This document shows positions 52,296 to 64,000 of a stretch of 64,000 nt of DNA, one piece after another. Each line of letters begins with the position of its first letter. Positions within the stretch are counted from its first letter, which is position 1. The stretch spans positions 62,001 through 126,000 of the forward strand of contig UXAT02000023.1 of assembly GCA_900609035.2 (NCBI GenBank), written 5' to 3'. The DNA comes from Candidatus Defluviicoccus seviourii (lineage in GTDB: Bacteria > Pseudomonadota > Alphaproteobacteria > Rhodospirillales > Defluviicoccaceae). Under the pieces are notes generated by a model that was not told where the DNA came from, ran no database searches, and saw nothing but the letters and a program-made list of their open reading frames with translations. Both the position numbers and the translations under genes were made by a program.

Positions 52296-52850
52296 GTGAG
52301 TGTGAAACCAACGCAACGACGGGACGGTTTCCGCGCGCTCGCCGAAACCGTTGCCGTCCTGACCCGGCCAATCGTCGGCAAGCGCGGGTTCGTGAGCGAA
52401 GCGATTGTGAGCGGGTGGGAAACCATCGTCGGCCAGCGCCTTTCGCCGCATGTCATGCCGGAGCGGATCAGCTATCCGCGCGGCCGGCAGGCGGGCGGAA
52501 CGCTGCATCTTCGCCTCGCCACCGGCGCACTGGCAACCGAGTTGCAACACCTCGAGCCGCGGATCATCGAGCGAATCAACGCGGTTTTCGGCTTTCCGGC
52601 AGTTGCGCGCATGAAGGTGATCCATGCCCCTCTGCCGGTCCGCGGGCGGTCCGGACAGGCCCATCTGCGACCACCAGCAGAGCCGCTGCTCGCTCCGCGC
52701 ATGGCCGCAACGCTCACGGCCGATCTCGCCGGCATCAGCGATCCCGGCCTGCAGGCCGCCCTTTTCGCGCTGGGAAGTACGATTCTGGCCGAACAAGCGG
52801 CACATCCGGCCGGCACTGACGCGCCGCAGCCTGAGAGCGATCGCCCGTAG
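52296..52850 (+). CDS. DUF721/DciA-like protein
   Basis: 184 residues. The DUF721 core is IVGKRGFVSEAIVSGWETIVGQRLSPHVMPERISYP, then GGTLHLRLATGALATELQHLEPRIIERINAVFG. Related DciA proteins help load the replicative helicase in bacteria without DnaC. The unstructured C-terminal half is Ala/Pro-rich. GTG 52296 has GGATAGGG just upstream. The order mutY, DUF721, dsbA, smc is widely kept in alphaproteobacteria. 130 bases separate it from the DsbA-like gene. Confidence 0.85.
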   Translation: MSVKPTQRRDGFRALAETVAVLTRPIVGKRGFVSEAIVSGWETIVGQRLSPHVMPERISYPRGRQAGGTLHLRLATGALATELQHLEPRIIERINAVFGFPAVARMKVIHAPLPVRGRSGQAHLRPPAEPLLAPRMAATLTADLAGISDPGLQAALFALGSTILAEQAAHPAGTDAPQPESDRP

Positions 52851-52980
52851 TCACTGGAGCCGGCTGCCGTCAACCGGTAACCAAAGCCTCACCGCCAGCA
52901 GACGGGGTCAGACGCAAGGCTTGACCGCCGTCGCTGGCTCCCGGATAGTTCCCCTAGATATTGTGTGTCGGAGGCGCGTG

Positions 52981-53676
52981 ATGGCCGCGATTGTGCAGTT
53001 CCTCGCCGTTTTCGTCGTTACGCTGATGCCGGCGTTCGGCGTCCGGGCGGCAACGGACGAGCTGATGGCTGAACGCGTGCTGGGCGCGCCGGACGCACCG
53101 GTTACCATCATCGAGTACTCCTCGCTGACCTGCCCGCATTGCGCCGACTTCCACATCCATACCCTGCCCAAACTCAAGGCGGCCTACATCGATACCGGCA
53201 AGGTGCGTTTCATCTTCCGCGACTTTCCGCTCGATCCGCGGGCGCTAAGCGCAGCGATGGTGGCACGCTGCGTCGAACCGAACCGGTATTTCGGCTTCCT
53301 CGAGATCTTGTTCCGTGACCAGGAGACCTGGGCGATCAGCGATGATCCGGTCCGCGAACTGAAGGTGCGGGCCAAGCTGGCGCAGCTCTCCGAAACGGCC
53401 TTCAACGCCTGCCTCGCCAACGAGGAACTGGCGAAAGCGATCACCGACAAGGCAAAGCAAGCGCATGAGCAAGAGGGAGTGCGTTCAACGCCGATCTTCT
53501 TCATCGGCGATCGCACACTCCGGGGCGCCTATCCGTTCGAGGATTTCAAGACGATCATCGACGCGGCGTTGGATGGAGCCGCCGCCCCGGCACCGCAAAA
53601 GCCCGACACCGGGCAGGGCGAAGGTGTCTTCAGCCGCATGGGCGAGGCGGTGAAACGCTGGTGGCGCTCGGAATGA
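52981..53676 (+). CDS. DsbA-family thiol:disulfide protein
   Basis: 231 residues. The N-terminus (MAAIVQFLAVFVVTLMPAFGVRA) is a signal peptide, so the protein is periplasmic. The redox centre is Cys51-Pro-His-Cys54 in SSLTCPHCADFH, the same CPHC as DsbA, and the cis-proline loop is GVRSTPIFFIG. It should oxidise or isomerise exported proteins; the DsbA_4/ThiF-like form is usual beside smc. ATG 52981 has GGAGG six bases ahead; the frame is open much further upstream but those codons overlap DUF721. Confidence 0.92.
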   Translation: MAAIVQFLAVFVVTLMPAFGVRAATDELMAERVLGAPDAPVTIIEYSSLTCPHCADFHIHTLPKLKAAYIDTGKVRFIFRDFPLDPRALSAAMVARCVEPNRYFGFLEILFRDQETWAISDDPVRELKVRAKLAQLSETAFNACLANEELAKAITDKAKQAHEQEGVRSTPIFFIGDRTLRGAYPFEDFKTIIDAALDGAAAPAPQKPDTGQGEGVFSRMGEAVKRWWRSE

Positions 53677-53748
53677 TCGGCTTGGCCTTGCCTCCCGCGT
53701 TCGGCCGCGCGCACGCCGCTCTCCCTCGCACCAGGCTCGCATAAGCGC

Positions 53749-56700
53749 GTGTTACACGTCACCAAGTTCCGGCTCACCGGCTTCAAGTCCTTCGTCGATA
53801 TGACGGAGGTTACGGTCATGCCCGGCATGACCGGCATCGTCGGGCCGAACGGCTGCGGCAAGTCCAACCTGGTTGAGGCGCTGCGCTGGGTGATGGGCGA
53901 AAGCTCGGCCCGGATGCTGCGCGGCGACGAGATGGACGATGTCATCTTCGCCGGAGCAAACGGCCGGCCGCCGCGCGCATTTGCCGAAGTCGTTGTGCAG
54001 CTCGACAACCAGGAACGGTCAGCGCCGCCGCCCTTTGCCGCGTGCGAGACGATCGAGGTCAGCCGGCGGATCGAACGCGGCCGGGGATCGGTCTATCGCG
54101 TGAACGGCCGCGAGGTACGCGCGCGCGACGTCCAGCTGCTGTTTGCCGACCAGGCTTCGGGCGCCAGATCATCAGCTATCGTGACCCAGGGCCAGGTCGC
54201 TTCGCTGATCGGTGCCAAACCGGCCGAGCGCCGCGCCCTCCTGGAGGAGGCAGCCGGTATCGCCGGTCTGCAGACGCGCCGGCACGAGACCGAGCTGCGC
54301 CTGAACGCGGCCGAGGCGAATCTGCAGCGGGCCGACGACACGCTCGCAACGCTGCGGGCACAGCAACAGCGGCTGGCCGAGCAGGTCCAACAGGCCGACC
54401 ATTACCGCACCCTGTCCGAGCGCATCCGCATGACCGAGGCGGCGATCTTGTGGGCGGAATGGAAACGGGTCACGGCGCTCGTAGAGGCAGCGGGCCAGCA
54501 GGCGCTCCATGTGGAGGGCCAAGTCGCCGAAGCGGCGGCGGCTGTCGCTGGTTGCGCGGCTGCGCTCGCGGAAGCCGAGGCATCGCTGCCGCGGTTGCGC
54601 GATACCCAGGACCAAGCGGCGGCAGAGCGCCATCGTCTGCAGGCCGAGCGCGATGCGGTTGAAGCTGAAGAACGGCGGCTGGAACAGGAACGCCAGGCGT
54701 GCCGGCAGCGTGGCGCACAGCTCGCTGACGACCTTTCACGTGCGCGGCAGGTGGTGAAAGATGCCGAAACGAGCCTGCAGCGGTTACACGACGAGCGAGA
54801 GCGCCTGCTCACTGCCAGCGACGGAGACGAGCAGCGGCTGAGCGCCGCCACAGCCGAACTTGCCGCGGTCGACAGCCAGTTCGCCGCGGCTGAGAGCGCC
54901 TTTGTGACCTTGAGCGAGCACACGGCGGCAGCAGCAGCGCGCCGTGACGAACTCGCGCGTTCGGTCGCGGAGATGACCCAGCAGCAGCGGCGGCTTGACG
55001 ATCGTAGCCGCACCTTTGCGCAGCAGCAGGAACGCAACGCGAGCGAAAGCGCAGCCGCCGAGGCAGCGGCAGCGCGCGCCGAAACCGAGCTTGGTGCTGC
55101 GGCCGAGAAGCTCGCGCAGGTGCAGCACGCCGCCACGACCGCTGAGGCCGCGCGGGCCGAGGCGCAAGCCGCACTCGCCCCGGCGGAAGCGATGGCGCAG
55201 GAGGCGAGCACGGCGCACGCCCGGCTGCATGCGGAATTCGAGGCGCTTACCGGCCTTACGCGCACCGAGCCGCGCGGCGGTACCCCTGTTCTCGATCAAA
55301 TTGCGGTCGAGCCGGGCTATGAAGCCGCTTTGGCGGCAGCGCTCGGCGAGGATCTGCTGGTCCCCACCTGTTCGGACAGCCCCCTGCACTGGCGCACCCT
55401 GCCGGCTGCGGCGGGCGACGCTCTGCTCCCCGACGCTCTCGCGCCCCTTGCCAGCTACTGCCGGGGCGCGCCGGCGCTGGCGCGCCGCCTGGCGCACATC
55501 GGCATCACCGATGACGAGGCAACCGCAGAACGCTTGCAACCGGATCTCAAGCCCGGTCAGCGCCTTGTCAGCCGCGCCGGGGCGGTGTGGCGCTGGGACG
55601 GATTGGTGCAGCGTTCCGCGCATGAAGGAGCGATCAGCGTTCGCCTTCGCCAGCGGCGGCGGCTTGCGGAACTGGAACCACTCGTCGCCGCAGCGCAAGC
55701 GGCGCGGTCGGCGGCGCAGACGCGGCTTGCCGCCGCCAGGAACCACGAAGCGGCGAGCCGAACGGCCGACCAGGAGGCGCGAACGGCACTACGCGCCGCT
55801 GAGCGCACCCTTGAACGCTGCCGCGCCGCCCGCACCGAGGCGGGAGCGCGGCTCGGAAGCTTGCGCTCGCAAGTGGCGGTGCTGGCGGATCATGCCGCCG
55901 CCATCGATGCCGAGCGGAGCACCTGCGCGGCCAGCCTTGCCACCGCGGCTACGGCGCTCGCAGCCCTGCCCGAGCTTGCGGCCGAACGCGCCCGCGTCGC
56001 CGCCTTGCGGGATGAACTCAACAGCCAGCGCGCGCGCCAAGCCGGCTGCAGGTCAGCCCTCGATGGCTTGCGCCGGGAGATTACCGGCCGCAAGCGCCGC
56101 GTCGAAGGCCTGCAGACCGACACTGCCGGCTGGCAACAGCGCCTGGCCGCAGCCGAACAACAAGTCGCATCCTTGAGCGAGCGGCATGAGGCCTGCACGG
56201 CCGAGCAGCGCCGGCTTGATGCGGCCCCGGGCGAACTGGAAGCACGCCGGCAGCAGGTTCTCGACACACTGATGCGCGCCGAGGCCATCTACGCCCAGGT
56301 AGCCGACGCGCTCGCTGTTGGCGAAGAGCAGCGGCGCACGGCCGATTCCGCCCTGCGACGCGCCGAAGGGACCGAACGCGAGGCGCGCGAGGCACGCATT
56401 CGCGCCGAAGCGGCCACCCAGCAGGCAGGCCAGGAACACGAGCGGACGACGCAGCGGATCGCCGAACGCCTCGGCGTCGCGCCAGAGGAGCTCGCCACCC
56501 TCGCCGCCGCTCCGGGTTCAGGGGGCGATGCGCAGGGCCTGCAGCGGCGGTTCGAGCGGCTGCAGCGGGAGCGCGAGGCGATGGGGCCGGTGAACCTGCG
56601 CGCCAACGAGGAGGCGGCGGCTCTGGCGGACCAGATGGCGGCTCTTGAAACCCAGCGTGCCGACCTCGAAGGCGCAATCGCCAAGCTCAGGCGCGCCATA

Positions 56701-57249
56701 TCCGAAATCGACGGCGCCGCGCGGGAACGGCTGCTCGCCGCGTTTACCGAGGTCAGCCGCCATTTCCACGCTGTGTTCACGCGCCTGTTCGGCGGCGGCC
56801 GGGCTGAACTGGCGTTGACGACGCCGGACGATCCGCTTACCGCCGGGCTTGAGGTGCGCGCCTGCCCGCCCGGCAAGAAGCTGCAGTCGCTGGCGCTGCT
56901 ATCGGGCGGCGAGCAGGCGTTGACCGGCCTGGCACTCCGGTTCGCCCAGTTCCTCACCAAGCCGACGCCCTTGTGCGTTCTGGACGAGGTCGATGCGGCG
57001 CTCGACGATGCCAACGTCAACCGGCTGTGCCTGCTCCTGAACGACCTGGCGGTGCACGGCACGCGCTTCCTGGTCATCACCCACCATCGGATGACCATGG
57101 CCCGCAGCGATCGCCTATTTGGATTGACGATGCCGGAGCGGGGCGTCTCTCAACTCGTCTCCGTCGACTTGCGCCCGCAAGGATCTCTCGCACCGGCAGC
57201 ATCGCATCCCCCGCTCGCACAAATTCTTGCTGCCAGATCAGTAGATTAA
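53749..57249 (+). CDS. smc: Chromosome segregation ATPase SMC
   Basis: 1166 residues; DNA-entrapping ATPase that folds and segregates chromosomes. Walker A GPNGCGKSN at residues 32-40, an alanine-rich coiled coil on both sides of the hinge (about residues 500-640, GGTPVLDQIAVEPGYEAALAAALGEDLL), the ABC signature LLSGGEQALTGLALRFA near 1050, and Walker B LCVLDEVDAALDDANV near 1077. GTG 53749 is the start; no competing one fits the LHVTKFRLTGFKSFVD text. ScpA/ScpB are not in the window. The gene is followed by the atp promoter. Confidence 0.96.
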   Translation: MLHVTKFRLTGFKSFVDMTEVTVMPGMTGIVGPNGCGKSNLVEALRWVMGESSARMLRGDEMDDVIFAGANGRPPRAFAEVVVQLDNQERSAPPPFAACETIEVSRRIERGRGSVYRVNGREVRARDVQLLFADQASGARSSAIVTQGQVASLIGAKPAERRALLEEAAGIAGLQTRRHETELRLNAAEANLQRADDTLATLRAQQQRLAEQVQQADHYRTLSERIRMTEAAILWAEWKRVTALVEAAGQQALHVEGQVAEAAAAVAGCAAALAEAEASLPRLRDTQDQAAAERHRLQAERDAVEAEERRLEQERQACRQRGAQLADDLSRARQVVKDAETSLQRLHDERERLLTASDGDEQRLSAATAELAAVDSQFAAAESAFVTLSEHTAAAAARRDELARSVAEMTQQQRRLDDRSRTFAQQQERNASESAAAEAAAARAETELGAAAEKLAQVQHAATTAEAARAEAQAALAPAEAMAQEASTAHARLHAEFEALTGLTRTEPRGGTPVLDQIAVEPGYEAALAAALGEDLLVPTCSDSPLHWRTLPAAAGDALLPDALAPLASYCRGAPALARRLAHIGITDDEATAERLQPDLKPGQRLVSRAGAVWRWDGLVQRSAHEGAISVRLRQRRRLAELEPLVAAAQAARSAAQTRLAAARNHEAASRTADQEARTALRAAERTLERCRAARTEAGARLGSLRSQVAVLADHAAAIDAERSTCAASLATAATALAALPELAAERARVAALRDELNSQRARQAGCRSALDGLRREITGRKRRVEGLQTDTAGWQQRLAAAEQQVASLSERHEACTAEQRRLDAAPGELEARRQQVLDTLMRAEAIYAQVADALAVGEEQRRTADSALRRAEGTEREAREARIRAEAATQQAGQEHERTTQRIAERLGVAPEELATLAAAPGSGGDAQGLQRRFERLQREREAMGPVNLRANEEAAALADQMAALETQRADLEGAIAKLRRAISEIDGAARERLLAAFTEVSRHFHAVFTRLFGGGRAELALTTPDDPLTAGLEVRACPPGKKLQSLALLSGGEQALTGLALRFAQFLTKPTPLCVLDEVDAALDDANVNRLCLLLNDLAVHGTRFLVITHHRMTMARSDRLFGLTMPERGVSQLVSVDLRPQGSLAPAASHPPLAQILAARSVD

Positions 57250-57286
57250 GCTTCTGCCATCCGACCCGCTGCGGGGGTTTTCCGCC

Positions 57287-57316
57287 TTGACAGCGTCGCC
57301 AGCTGGCCTCTATTTT
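57287..57316 (+). promoter_or_regulatory. Sigma70 promoter of the F0 ATP synthase operon
   Basis: A perfect -35 TTGACA (57287-57292) and a -10 TATTTT (57311-57316) with 18-base spacing stand 40 bases before the atpI start. This is the best -35 box in the window and separates the atp genes from smc. Confidence 0.65.
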
Positions 57317-57355
57317 GTGCATTGCACGATCGCAGGGGTAGAGAGCCGTCGTCGG

Positions 57356-57751
57356 ATGAGCCATCAACCCTCACCGGGGTCGTTGCAGGACCTGGATGAG
57401 CGGCTGAGACGCCTCCGGGCCGAGACCGAGCCTCCGGAAGCCAAACCGGCCTTCGGGGAACCGGCAAACGGTCTGGGCATGGCGTTCATGGTCGCGGCCC
57501 ACCTTGTTTCTGGGTTGGCGGTGGGCGCCGGCATCGGGTACCTGCTGGATCGCGGCTTGGGGACGAAGCCTTGGTTGTTGGTGACGTTTTTTCTTCTGGG
57601 CGCCGCCGCCGGAGGGACGAACGTCTACAGGACGATCAAAGGCTACGGGATGGCGGTCGGTTATCACCCCGCACCTGCCGATGAGCACGGCGGGCACGAA
57701 CGGCGCAAGGGACCGACGGCGGATAACGAGAAGAAAACAGAACGAGGGTAG
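57356..57751 (+). CDS. atpI: ATP synthase accessory protein AtpI
   Basis: 131 residues with two membrane helices (about 41-60 and 75-93, GLGMAFMVAAHLVSGLAVGAGIGYLLDRGLGTKPWLLVTFFLLGAAAGGTNVYR). This is the AtpI/Synthase-I family, which helps assemble the c-ring. The frame opens at 57287 inside the promoter, so ATG 57356 is chosen. The C-terminus is charged. It is followed by atpB two bases after the stop, as the first gene of the F0 operon. Confidence 0.88.
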   Translation: MSHQPSPGSLQDLDERLRRLRAETEPPEAKPAFGEPANGLGMAFMVAAHLVSGLAVGAGIGYLLDRGLGTKPWLLVTFFLLGAAAGGTNVYRTIKGYGMAVGYHPAPADEHGGHERRKGPTADNEKKTERG

Positions 57752-57753
57752 CC

Positions 57754-58476
57754 GTGGCCAGTCCTCTCGAACAATTCAGGATCAAGCCCCTCGTCGACAT
57801 CAGCGTCGGCGGCGTCGATGCGTCGTTCACGAACTCGGCGCTGATGATGATGATCACGGTGGTCGGTGTCTCGGCGCTGATGTATTTCAGCATGAGGCAG
57901 CGCTCGCTTATTCCCGGCCGCATGCAATCCATAGCGGAGTTGTCGTATACCTTTGTCGCCAACATGTTGCGAAACAACGTCGGCGCTGAAGGACGAAAAT
58001 ATTTCCCGTTTGTCTTTACTCTCTTTATGTTTGTTTTGATCGGTAACATGCTGGGGATGATTCCCTACAGCTTTACCTTTACCAGCCACTTGATCGTGAC
58101 ACTCGGTATGGCGCTCGTCGTCTTCATCGGCACGACGACCATCGGTTTCATGAAGCACGGCCTGCACTTCTTTCACTTTTTCCTCCCGCACGGCACGCCG
58201 ATCTACCTGGCGCCGCTCCTGATACCGATCGAAGTGCTGTCGTACCTGACGCGCCCATTCAGCCTCGCGCTTCGGTTGTTTGCCAACATGACCGCTGGCC
58301 ACACGCTGTTGAAGGTGTTTGGAGGCTTCGTCGCCGGGCTCGGCATCATCGGCATCATACCGCTCGCCGCTGTCGTCGCGCTGACCGGGCTGGAACTGCT
58401 TGTCGCCTTCCTGCAGGCTTACGTTTTTGCCATTCTCACCTGCATCTACCTCAACGATGCATTGCATATGCACTGA
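57754..58476 (+). CDS. atpB: ATP synthase F0 subunit a
   Basis: Forms the proton half-channels next to the c-ring; 240 residues. The essential arginine is Arg174 in SLALRLFANMTAGH, and FGGFVAGLGIIGIIPLAAVVALTGLELLVAFLQAYVFAILTCIYL is the last helix pair. Start GTG 57754; two bases separate it from atpI. A 79-base gap follows before atpE. Confidence 0.96.
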   Translation: MASPLEQFRIKPLVDISVGGVDASFTNSALMMMITVVGVSALMYFSMRQRSLIPGRMQSIAELSYTFVANMLRNNVGAEGRKYFPFVFTLFMFVLIGNMLGMIPYSFTFTSHLIVTLGMALVVFIGTTTIGFMKHGLHFFHFFLPHGTPIYLAPLLIPIEVLSYLTRPFSLALRLFANMTAGHTLLKVFGGFVAGLGIIGIIPLAAVVALTGLELLVAFLQAYVFAILTCIYLNDALHMH

Positions 58477-58555
58477 CGCCGCGTCCGAAAACGGGCACCA
58501 GTGATCTGAACGAGCGTTTCTTTGGATCGGCAACCGCTAGATAGGGAATAAGGCC

Positions 58556-58783
58556 ATGGATGCTGAAGCTGCAAAATTGATCGGCGCCGGAATTGCGGTC
58601 GTTGGACTGGGCGGCGTGGGCGCCGGTATCGGCAACATCTTCGCGACCGCGATCTCGTCGCTGGCGCGCAACCCGGCATCGCAGCCGCTGATCCAGCTGC
58701 CGATGTTTCTCGGCTTCGCGCTGGTTGAAGCGGTGGCGCTGTACGCCCTGGTCGTCGCGCTGATGCTGATGTTCGTGTTCTAG
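58556..58783 (+). CDS. atpE: ATP synthase F0 subunit c
   Basis: 75-residue proteolipid hairpin of the rotor ring. The glycine-rich first helix (IGAGIAVVGLGGVGAGIGNIF) and polar loop ARNPASQ precede the second helix with proton-carrying Glu58 in GFALVEAVALYALVVALMLMF. Glu in place of Asp and normal proton-type surroundings argue for H+ coupling; no sodium-binding motif is obvious. Confidence 0.97.
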   Translation: MDAEAAKLIGAGIAVVGLGGVGAGIGNIFATAISSLARNPASQPLIQLPMFLGFALVEAVALYALVVALMLMFVF

Positions 58784-58847
58784 CGTTCGCATCTCAAGGA
58801 ACCCCGCCGGGAGATCGCTCCCGGCACCGCGGGCCAAGGGGCATGAC

Positions 58848-59339
58848 ATGCCGCAGTTCGACCCCAGTGTCTGGTCGCCCCAGATTATCTGGCTCATCGT
58901 CAGTTTCGTTGCCCTCTACTACATCATGTCGCGGTTCGTCCTGCCGCGGCTGAATGAGATCCTGGAGGAGCGCGAGTTCCGCATCAGCGACAGCCTCCGG
59001 CGGGCCGAGAACCTGAAGGAGGAGGCCGAGCAGGCGGTCGCCGCGTACGAACAGACGATGGCCGATGCGCGTGCCAAGGCGCAGGCGCAGGTTCAGTCCT
59101 CGCACGAGCGTGCCGAACGCCTGGCGGCGGAGCGGAACGCGGAACTGGGCGATCGTCTGGCCGATGAGATCGCCGCTGCCGAAGCCAGAATTGGCGCCGC
59201 CCGCACCGAGGCCGTCGCCGGCATTCGCGACATGGCGGCCGAGGTCGCTGGCCTCGCGGTGGAGAAGCTGGTCGGCACGCGGCCGGCCGCTGAAAACGTG
59301 TTGGCCGCGATTGACGATACTCTCAAGAGGGCCAGTTGA
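58848..59339 (+). CDS. atpG: ATP synthase F0 subunit b'
   Basis: 163 residues: an N-terminal helix (SPQIIWLIVSFVALYYIMSRFVLPRLNEIL) followed by a long coiled-coil stalk (ERAERLAAERNAELGDRL). It is the b' form used with b in photosynthetic-type alphaproteobacterial and cyanobacterial enzymes, and here it comes before b. Symbols differ between databases (atpG, atpF', atpX). Its stop overlaps the atpF start. Confidence 0.93.
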   Translation: MPQFDPSVWSPQIIWLIVSFVALYYIMSRFVLPRLNEILEEREFRISDSLRRAENLKEEAEQAVAAYEQTMADARAKAQAQVQSSHERAERLAAERNAELGDRLADEIAAAEARIGAARTEAVAGIRDMAAEVAGLAVEKLVGTRPAAENVLAAIDDTLKRAS

Positions 59340-59881
59340 TGCTGATCGCCATCGCCCAGGCTGCTACCGAGGCAGCCGAACATGGAGCCCACCCGCCCTT
59401 CTATCTGTCGGCGGAATTCTGGGTCGCCGTCGGCTTCGTCATCTTCGTCGCCTTCGTCGGCCGCACCGCCTATCGCGTGGTGACGGTGGCGCTTGATGAC
59501 CGCGCCAACAAGATCAAGCAGCAGATCGACGAGGCGGCGCGCCTTGCCGAGGAAGCGCAGCAGATGCTGGCGGCCTATGAGCGCAAACGGCGCGAGGCGG
59601 CCGAAGAGGCCGAGTCGCTGCTCGATCAGGCACGCCGGCAGGCCGACCTGCTGGAGGAGCGCGCCGGCCAGGACCTGGAACGGGCACTGAAGCGCCGCGA
59701 GGAACTGGCAATGGAGCGCATCGCCCAGGCCGAACAGGCGGCCATGGGAGAGATCCGGGCGACAGCGGTGGAAGTCGCGGTCGAGGCGACCCGCCGGCTG
59801 TTGGCAACCGAGGTTTCACCCAAGCAGGCGAACGCGCTCATCGACGAGGCGATCGCCGAACTGCCCAAGAAGCTGCATTAG
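59339..59881 (+). CDS. atpF: ATP synthase F0 subunit b
   Basis: 180 residues of the stator stalk: a helix EFWVAVGFVIFVAFVGRTAYRVVTVAL and a charged coil ending VSPKQANALIDEAIAELPKKL. ATG 59339 is taken over TTG 59336; it overlaps the b' stop as TGATG. No F1 genes follow (the operon is split, as usual in alphaproteobacteria); the converging ligA ends 68 bases later. Confidence 0.95.
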   Translation: MLIAIAQAATEAAEHGAHPPFYLSAEFWVAVGFVIFVAFVGRTAYRVVTVALDDRANKIKQQIDEAARLAEEAQQMLAAYERKRREAAEEAESLLDQARRQADLLEERAGQDLERALKRREELAMERIAQAEQAAMGEIRATAVEVAVEATRRLLATEVSPKQANALIDEAIAELPKKLH

Positions 59882-59949
59882 CGGCAGTCGCGGCCGTCGG
59901 GGGGCCGGCGCGGCGGGAAGCTCGACCAAAGGACAGTTGGCAAGGCGCC

Positions 59950-63728
<3,779 letters not shown>

Positions 63729-63737
63729 GGACTGCCT

Positions 63738-64000
63738 CTACCAGAGGCGGTACCAGGATTTCCTTTCCGGTTCCTGTCCGCCGCCGACCAGACCGTACGC
63801 ATCCGCGTACCATTCACTGTCGGGAAAATTATAACCGAGAACCGAGGCTGTCTTTCGCGCCTCACTATTGAGGCCAAGGGCCGTGTAGGCTTCCGTCAAG
63901 CGCAGCAGCGCCTCGGGAACATGGGTCGTCGTCTGATAACGATCGACAACGTTCTTGAACCGGTTGATCGCTGCCAGGTAGAACTTTTGCCGCAAGTAGT
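63738..64000 (-). CDS. bamD: Outer membrane assembly lipoprotein BamD, C-terminal part
   Basis: The window ends inside this gene; the last 87 codons are visible, from YYLRQKFYLAAINRFKNVVDRYQTTTHVPEALLRLTEAYTALGLNSEARK to the stop. These are the last TPR helices of BamD, the lipoprotein that joins BamA in inserting outer-membrane beta-barrels. The lipobox start lies off the window. It directly precedes recN on the same strand. Confidence 0.92.
   Translation of the reverse strand, partial: YLRQKFYLAAINRFKNVVDRYQTTTHVPEALLRLTEAYTALGLNSEARKTASVLGYNFPDSEWYADAYGLVGGGQEPERKSWYRLW

Noticed and set aside
58471..58503. Hairpin between atpB and atpE (CACTG/CAGTG)
   Set aside because: Only a five-base outer stem with a poorly paired interior; not enough to call a feature.

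Overview
The window is one stretch of a high-GC (clearly over 60% by eye) alphaproteobacterial chromosome, most likely from a Rhodospirillales-type organism. The reasons are the gene orders murU-addB-addA-trxA-folC, trpF-trpB-trpA, cmk-rpsA-sppA-ihfB-lapA, cycM/kdsB-pheA, mutY-DUF721-dsbA-smc, the split F0 operon atpI-B-E-F'-F with two b-type subunits, and bamD-recN-ligA. I cannot name the genus. I see no rRNA or tRNA gene, CRISPR array, phage or insertion sequence; almost everything is core housekeeping.

Layout. 1-7211 (+): end of a MurU-like sugar nucleotidyltransferase, the AddB/AddA recombination nuclease-helicase, and thioredoxin. 7228-15755 (-): one long co-directional run read cmk, rpsA, sppA, ihfB, lapA-like, trpF, trpB, trpA, folC; accD, often found between trpA and folC, is missing here. 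15756-16284 is a leader with a good sigma70 promoter for a stand-alone Wzz/tyrosine-kinase polysaccharide gene (16285-18564), closed by a perfect hairpin. 18769-21068 (+) is a compact four-gene unit: two tandem DUF1538 membrane proteins, a PII-like protein and a CBS-domain protein. Then come GTP-type PEP carboxykinase (+), DUF423 (-), DUF1178 (-) and glutamate synthase gltB-gltD (-).

30919-33445 (+): undecaprenyl-diphosphate phosphatase, a YihY/BrkB membrane protein with a C-terminal wHTH-like domain, and an orphan Flp pilin behind an AT-rich pocket. 33500-41365 (-): a bestrophin-like membrane protein, then a tightly overlapped set read cytochrome c (CycM-like), hisN-type phosphatase, yejA-yejB-yejE-yejF. 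41503-43139 (+): kdsB-pheA. 43146-44378 (-): an unrecognised anchored Ala/Pro-rich protein. 44724-48032 (+): TauE/SafE-type permease, a two-copy 117-bp tandem repeat with hairpins, purE, purK and an OmpA-like periplasmic protein. 48116-48655 (-): Hsp20. 48885-53676: Ap4A-phosphorylase-like protein, CDP-alcohol phosphotransferase, apt, mutY, DUF721/DciA-like and DsbA-like. 53749-59881 (+): smc and the F0 ATP synthase operon with its own promoter. 59950-64000 (-): ligA, recN and the 3' part of bamD.

The parts work together as general cell maintenance: double-strand break repair (AddAB, RecN, LigA, MutY, SMC), amino-acid and purine synthesis (trp, pheA, hisN, gltBD, purEK, apt), envelope building (UppP, KdsB, BamD, Wzz), energy (F0, CycM, PckG) and thiol chemistry (TrxA, DsbA). 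The most likely under-described system is the DUF1538-DUF1538-PII-CBS module, which looks like a small-molecule or ion transporter with its own soluble sensors. The second is a dispersed repeat whose CTAG edge supplies the stop codon of the genes it abuts.
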